Assembly (NCBI RefSeq): GCF_009870125.1
Contig: NC_046679.1
Coordinates: 9,114,001-9,178,000 of the forward strand
Direction of reading: 5' to 3'
Length of the DNA stretch: 64,000 nucleotides
DNA from: Drosophila pseudoobscura
Lineage: Eukaryota; Arthropoda; Insecta; Diptera; Drosophilidae
Part shown: positions 58,501 through 64,000 of the stretch, piece by piece
Numbering within the stretch: position 1 is the stretch's first letter
Layout: each line of letters opens with the position of its first letter
The notes under the pieces: model-generated
The model's database searches: none
What the model saw: only the letters and a program-made list of their open reading frames with translations
What the model was told of the DNA's origin: nothing
Translations under genes and position numbers: made by a program

Positions 58501-61500
58501 TTGGCCACCATGCCGGCGGCATTCTTAGACCCAGAAATGAGGTTGAGCTTGCCCAGTGAATCGTATAGCTTGGTGAGATGGCGGGACACTGCGGCAGGAT
58601 TGTTGCCATTCGACAGAATGTCCAGCAAGTCGGCAGAGGACACGAAATAGAAGCGCGGATAGGCCAAACGCTTCGTCTCCAGGTAGTCGTTCAATGCCTT
58701 CTCACAGAGGAGGAGCATCTTCAGCAGACCCTCGAGATGTTCGTAGAGCTTGCTGCCGGAACGGTTTGTGGAACGTACCACATTGCGATCGGAATTCATT
58801 TGGGCCAGCAGCGCCTTGAACTCCTTGTCTATGTAGTCGAAGCGCTTTGAGTCCTCCGGCAGCTGGGAGCGTATATCCTCAGAGCCAATGAATATGCTCT
58901 CCAGGTACTGCCACTTGCGCTGCACCTCGAACCAGGAGCCAATGATCTGGTCCGCATTGGAGAGCTTCTGCTGCCAGGAGCGGACTTCGGTCTCAAAGAA
59001 GGCAATGTACTTGGAGGAGGCCATGTTCTGCAGCTGCCCCTGATGATCCTCCAGCATCTCGATCATCTCCTCGGATGCCTTGAGCAGCTTCAGGCCAGTG
59101 CGCTCGTGTATCTCGTTGCCAAACTCCATGGTTGCCCAGGCAGTGGCTATGTCGCGCAGCTGCTTCTCCATGGCCATCTCCTTGACGGACTTGTCCACGA
59201 TGTTCTTCACATCCTCCTCGTACTCGTGAAGATTGAGGTCGATGAGATTCTTCAACGTTGTGGAGTCGTCCATGCTGAACTTCACCTTAGTCGTTTGCAT
59301 CAGTTCGATCCAATGACGGTCGCGAATCGCAGGGTTCTGCAGCTCTGTGACGGCCCTGAGAGAAGTCATAAGATTCTTAAGCGAAGCCTCCATGAAGATA
59401 AACGGCTCCCAGGTGCGCATGGTCTTGTCGAGGCCACGCAGCTCGCGGCCAAACTTTTTGCACTCCTGGTCCATGGTCTCTATGTCGATCTTCTTCCACG
59501 GGGTCTTCTGCCAGTCGTTGATCGTCGACTGAATGGTGATGGCAAAGTCCCACATGATCTTCACCAGTTTCAGATCGTTGCGACACAGCTCGATCTTGGC
59601 TGGGTCTGGACCCTGCAGCTCGAACAGAACAGCCGATTCCGCGAGACTCTTTTGCCGCTCCTCCAGGGCAACGATCTCCAAGTCGGCCTGATCGATCAAA
59701 TCGTAGCAATTGGGACATGGGACGTTGAAGAACTTCTTCAGCACGAACTTCTTGCGATAGGTGTTGGCCATATTGTCGCAGAGCATAATGCGCTTCTCGA
59801 TCAGATCCACCTGGTAGCTCTGGATGGGGGCGATCAGCTGCTTTGTGGTGGCCGCCAGACGCTTGACCTTCATCCAGGCATCTGGCAGCTCGTTGATTTG
59901 TGCCAGTTCAGTGTCCTTGAACTCGTAGTTGTATTGCTTCAGCAGATCGATGATCTCCTTGAGGGGCTCAAACATCGAGTCGTAGATAAACTGTTTCTCG
60001 TTGATTTGATTCAGGACGGAAAGGATCTTGATCAGGCCTTCGAAGTCGTCTTTTTGCAGTTCCACCTTGAGCACTATATTTGCCTCGTCCACAAAGTCCT
60101 GCAGCTCCTTGAGCGAGTCCTTGACGCGATTGATGAGATCCATCTTGAAGAGACTGATCCACTGACCCACTAGATTGAGCACCGACGTCTTGAAGCCCCC
60201 CATATTCAGGCGCAAGAACACGAAAAAGTCCTCATAGGTGTCCCAAGTGCGTACTTGATCCTGCAACGCTATGAACTTATCCAGCTGTTCCTTGTACACA
60301 GAGAGCGGTGGGAAGTCCGTGCCCAAAGGAGCGACACCCGAGCTGCCCTCCATCTCAGCCTCCGCGTCGCGTTCGTCCAGCGTGAGGTTGCGGCCGTACT
60401 TCTTCACCTCCATGAGATAGTTCTGTCTGTTCCATATCCAGAGGTAGGAGTACTCCATATATCCTTTGCCATGGACGCGAATAGCCTGAAGGGCTATCTT
60501 GACTTTGTTGGTTATATCACTGATTTGCTTATCCAGGTCTTGCTTGTCGTCCAACTCATCTATGGAAGATTCAAGATTAAGATTATGAATTTGAATCAAT
60601 CAATCTTGGACTCACCCAAGAAGTTCATTGGGTCCTCCCCTGTGATCTCTGGTGGATCCTGGGCCACGCGATATAGGAGACGCATCTGATCGGTAATGTT
60701 GCCCAATATCGTGTCCACAAAGACCGAAAATCCCGATTTGGAGGACAGATCCAGGCTAAGAAAGTAGACAACATTCGGCTCCTGCAGCTCCATGAATATC
60801 TCAAAGATGGGAGAGTTGTTCTCATAGCGATTCTCGACCTCCATACGAAGGTATGTGGTGCTTGTGATAACGGCATCCAGCAGACTCTCCGCAATAATGG
60901 TGTCGACGTATAACTCGTATTCGCGGAACAGCTGACGCTCCTCTTCGCTGACGCCTTTGAGGAGCTCGTAGCGATGGAACGGAGTGATGACCTCCTGCTC
61001 ACTCTCCGACTGCTCTTCTTCGACCTCCTCTTCATCCTCCTCCTCCTCGCCGTCATGTTTCTTCTTAACCTGCACCGTGGTCATCACGGACAGACTGACC
61101 AGCGGCGGCCAAATGCCATCACCGTCGTCCTCCTCTTCGCCGTGCTCCCCAGGCGGCAGGCTGTAGCGCCGTGGAATGTCGAAGAACAGCTTCAGATTGA
61201 CGTACATGAGCAGGTCGATGAGTCGCTGGGTAATGGATGCCAACATCGCACGCTCCTCCAGGATGGGCTCCCGTGGGTCTGTGTGGAGCAGCAGGCGTGG
61301 ATTGAGATCTCTCCGCTGGAAGAGCGGCACCTTGCCCCAGGAGCGTATGCTATCCTTTATGGCCTGCAGATTTTCCTGAGCGGCCACCAGACGATCGTGC
61401 AGATACTTGACCATTTTGAAGATCATCACGATGAATCTTTGACCTATCGAAAGTACAGATTAAGTATCTGCTAGCGGGATTTTTTCTGATGCGACTTACT

Positions 61501-64000
61501 GAATTCATTCCATGTTATAGATTCAATCATTGGGGCCATTTGCTGCTCAATCATGGACATTTCTGCGGCAATCAGTCCTTTTTCAGTGGGATGGGCACGC
61601 TCATTGGTGTCGTTGTACCACTCGGCAATGCGCATCAGCTTAATGCGGGCTTGCTGCGGAGGAAATGGGATAATTAGCACTTGTAAAAATCCAATAATTC
61701 ATTATTAATTTTGCCCACCCAGAGCTGCTCTTCGCGGCTGAAGAAATTCATCAGTTGTGGGGTCATCTCACAGCCGAGCAATCGCAGCACTTTGATGTCT
61801 TTTAGGGCTATCTTCAGTCTATCGGTAAAATTAACACTGATCAGCCCCTCCTCGTCCTTCAGCAGCAGGTTCAGAGCAATATCTTCTTGAATGCCCTGCC
61901 AGCATTCCACCATCCATTTGTCTAATATTTGCTGAATAAACTCATCGATTTCATTCAGCATTAGATTGTAGATCTCCATGACATTGGCACCGCGTTCGTT
62001 TTCGAAAAGTCTGCAGGAAAAGGTGAGGAAAAAATATATAATAAGGGTGATATTCTACTGGAAACCCTGGCTAAAATACTTACGGATACTCGTACATTTC
62101 ATGCTCTTTATTCATGGCGGTTATGCGATATCTCAGTTTCTTGAGAAATGACACAGCACCGGAAACTTTTGGGAAACAATCATCGGTGGGAAGTTCCTGT
62201 GGAAACAAACCGAAACTTTAGATAATGAAAAATGTATTTCCATTAAGATATATTTACATCCACGCCCTTCATTATGTATATGCCCTTGAACTCATTAAAG
62301 TCCTCTTTTACATTCATGATCTCTTCCTCGAAATCATCCACTATGACGTGCATGAAGGGGTCCATGTGCGCCTTGATGATGGGCCGCATTAACAGCATAC
62401 CGCCCAGCAGCAGGTCATGTGTGTCCTCGAGGGCTTTCTCAAACTGAAACGCTATCATGCGCTCCAAAGTATCCGTTTTTTCCTTAAAACTCAAGCGATC
62501 CTCTTCGAATTGCGAGCCCTCAGCGTTCGGATCCAATGGGTTGTACTGTATGTTGGTCCACTCGCGGTAGTTAGTGTTGAATTCGTCCAGGATTTTCTCG
62601 AGTGCAGCAGTGATTTGCCGTCCCTTGAGGCCGCCCATCACAATCTTCTCCAGCTTGATGAAGTCGCGGCCCGTGTTGAACATCTCCTTCAGTACCTCCA
62701 GGCGGTCGATGAACGCATCCAATCGGGTAAAGATTTTCTCGGGATGCCATGTCCAGTCCTGGGAGTTGAAGGTGGTGCCTATTTTGAACTTTTTCAGAGA
62801 GTTGCGGCACTCTTTGTAGATGGATCTGCAGTTGAAAGGAGGTGAGGTATTGGGAATTCGTCCCACAATGTGAACAGAAACCCACTTGTAATACTCCAAA
62901 TGCTGAATATTCGTAGATATCTTTTTATACGCCTCGTCTATGTCGCCCTGAAACAAAGAGTCGGGCTCTATGGTGCGTATGGCGCACTCAATCAGGGAGT
63001 TGTGGAAGGCGTTGAAGAACAGCGTCATATTGTCGAGAGTGTGAAAGTACCGTGAGTGTCCCCACACCAGACCCACCGTCAGCATCAGCGGACGGATCTC
63101 GGATCTATTGTCATCCATATCATTCGCCTCAAACTTGTCCATTTTCTTTTTCTGTAATGGAAATTAGTTTGATACCTTCCGACTTTTTAGTAAATCTTTC
63201 TCTTACCAGGGATGCTAGGCATTTCGTTATGTCCCTGGCTTCGGCCAGTGCCTCGAGGACGAGCTCCACTATTCGGCGATAGGACTGTTCAAAGATTGAT
63301 TGGATTTTCTCGAGGACAAAGCCAATCGTTTTGATGCGCGCATCGCCCAACTGATCAGCCAGATTTTCCAGATTATCCAGACGTGATTCCCAGAAGGCAA
63401 AAATAGACTCCGGCAGTGGAAACTGTTCCTTCGAGTATATCTTTTCACCAGGCTGGATATTGACCAGATCCTCCACCGAATCGAGCCATTTGACAACCAT
63501 GAATTCGAGTGAATGCTTCATCACGGAATCAACCACAGAAATGTTCCTGCAGGGAAAGAGACAGAAAAAAAGGAGCGAAAGGGCAACTCTGACGAGGCGT
63601 AATCAAAAGAGCAATTTGCGTCACGAACCCAGCGGCGATGGACGGTGCGGCTTCCATGACCTCATCCATACAAATGGGCAGGGGGAATATTGTCCGATTG
63701 ATGACCAGTCCCTTCATCTGGGCAATGCCATTGCGCATCTCCTGGGACTCCGTCTTCATGTCGTTGGCAATCACACTGGTCCATCCCACCTGATTGACGA
63801 CGTTGTTCAGCAGCGGAAAGAAAACCTCATCGCACAGCACTGATAGATTGGCCAATGGATTGGGCAGCAGATCGCCAATCATCAGGGACTAAGAGACAAT
63901 GGAAATCGGTTATCGGTTAATTCTCTAGAAAATGTAGGAAAAACTCACGTTAAGCATATTCTCCTCGGTCAGGGTCAGGGGCGTATAATTCCGTATGAAG
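46560..64000 (-). CDS. Dhc93AB: Axonemal dynein heavy chain, outer-arm beta type, 5' end outside window
   Basis: Seventeen exons are visible (13,429 nt, about 4,476 codons): 64000-63949 (partial), 63888-63629, 63546-63207, 63151-62886, 62825-62258, 62196-62084, 62010-61719, 61653-61500, 61443-60616, 60559-57300, 56310-54638, 54568-54349, 54013-51975, 51904-51599, 51540-48778, 48721-48527, 46659-46560. Phases agree and no stop interrupts it. P-loops are canonical: AAA1 GPAGTGKT (57866-57843), AAA2 GFAGTGKS (56034-56011), AAA3 GPPGSGKT (55053-55030), AAA4 GVGGSGKQ (53605-53582). The stalk coiled coils and microtubule-binding tip lie near 52900-52000, and the protein ends [23 protein letters not shown]. 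Length and motifs fit DNAH9/11/17, motors of the outer dynein arm in cilia and sperm flagella. The symbol is my best guess from family and memory; the other fly paralogue, CG3339, is the alternative. Only about 50-100 N-terminal residues are missing. Confidence 0.92.
46660..48526 (-). other. Last intron of the second dynein
   Basis: A 1.87-kb intron before the short final exon. It contains no recognisable gene. Plus- and minus-strand ORFs of up to 135 codons are low in complexity or without features. Confidence 0.6.
54014..54348 (-). other. Second dynein intron
   Basis: A 335-nt AT-rich intron between NIFT and [12 protein letters not shown]. Nothing else is seen in it. Confidence 0.65.
56311..57299 (-). 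other. Second dynein intron with AAGGC tandem repeat
   Basis: A 989-nt intron with a CAAGG-type pentanucleotide run at 56641-56675 and short CCGTAC/CCTAAC repeats at 57085-57120. No nested gene. Confidence 0.6.
62826..62885 (-). other. 60-nt in-frame intron of the second dynein
   Basis: Donor AA/GTGGGT and acceptor AACTGCAG join phase 2 to give [14 protein letters not shown]. The intron is a multiple of three with no stop, so an ORF caller reads straight through it. The paralogue aligns with the spliced form. Confidence 0.65.

Noticed and set aside
1..64000. CRISPR arrays, prokaryotic defence or biosynthetic systems, tRNA or rRNA genes
   Set aside because: The window is clearly insect nuclear DNA. 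The repeats seen are microsatellites and transposons, and I recognised no structural RNA gene by eye.

Overview
This window is nuclear DNA from an insect, almost certainly a Drosophila species. The evidence is spliced genes with short GT-AG introns, the DRE TATCGATA, AAATATACC core-promoter-like motifs, many microsatellites, and proteins that read as fly Unkempt, Bigmax, Hemomucin and axonemal dynein heavy chains. From memory, unk and the bigmax/Hemomucin cluster are not neighbours in D. melanogaster, so I infer another species (perhaps obscura-group) with rearranged Muller element E. That is not proven by the sequence.

Layout. 456-4524 (-) is unk, a CCCH zinc-finger and RING protein; I could trace all eight coding exons. 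Its upstream flank (4525-5230) carries clusters of AAATATACC and a diverged 105-bp duplication. 5238-7550 is a non-autonomous foldback DNA transposon with about 710-bp inverted arms and a perfect 7-bp target duplication, most like Galileo of the P superfamily. 8180-11643 (+) is a THADA-family protein whose true start lies in a small first exon. 11812-12784 (-) is bigmax, tail-to-tail with it. 13326-15214 (+) is Hemomucin, head-to-head with bigmax. 15807-16115 (-) is a small chitin-binding-like protein. 16116-18394 is intergenic, with a short AT-rich inverted-repeat element.

The rest is two outer-arm type axonemal dynein heavy chain genes in head-to-tail order on the minus strand. The first (18395-44813, 30 exons, about 4,865 codons) is complete but carries an in-frame TGA at 30472-30474 in place of a conserved Trp in AAA2, a degenerate AAA3 Walker A, and several low-complexity insertions. 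The second (46560 to beyond 64000) is uninterrupted, with canonical P-loops, and lacks only its N-terminal start, which is outside the window. The two are paralogues with identical 3' exon lengths.

The genes do not form one pathway. The dyneins serve ciliary and sperm motility, Bigmax serves Mondo-dependent sugar sensing, the THADA homologue probably serves tRNA methylation or energy balance, Unk is an RNA-binding regulator, and Hemomucin is a cell-surface mucin. The best leads are the nonsense codon in the first dynein, the foldback element at a possible rearrangement junction, and the tandem dynein arrangement. I see no prokaryote-like system, CRISPR array or RNA gene.
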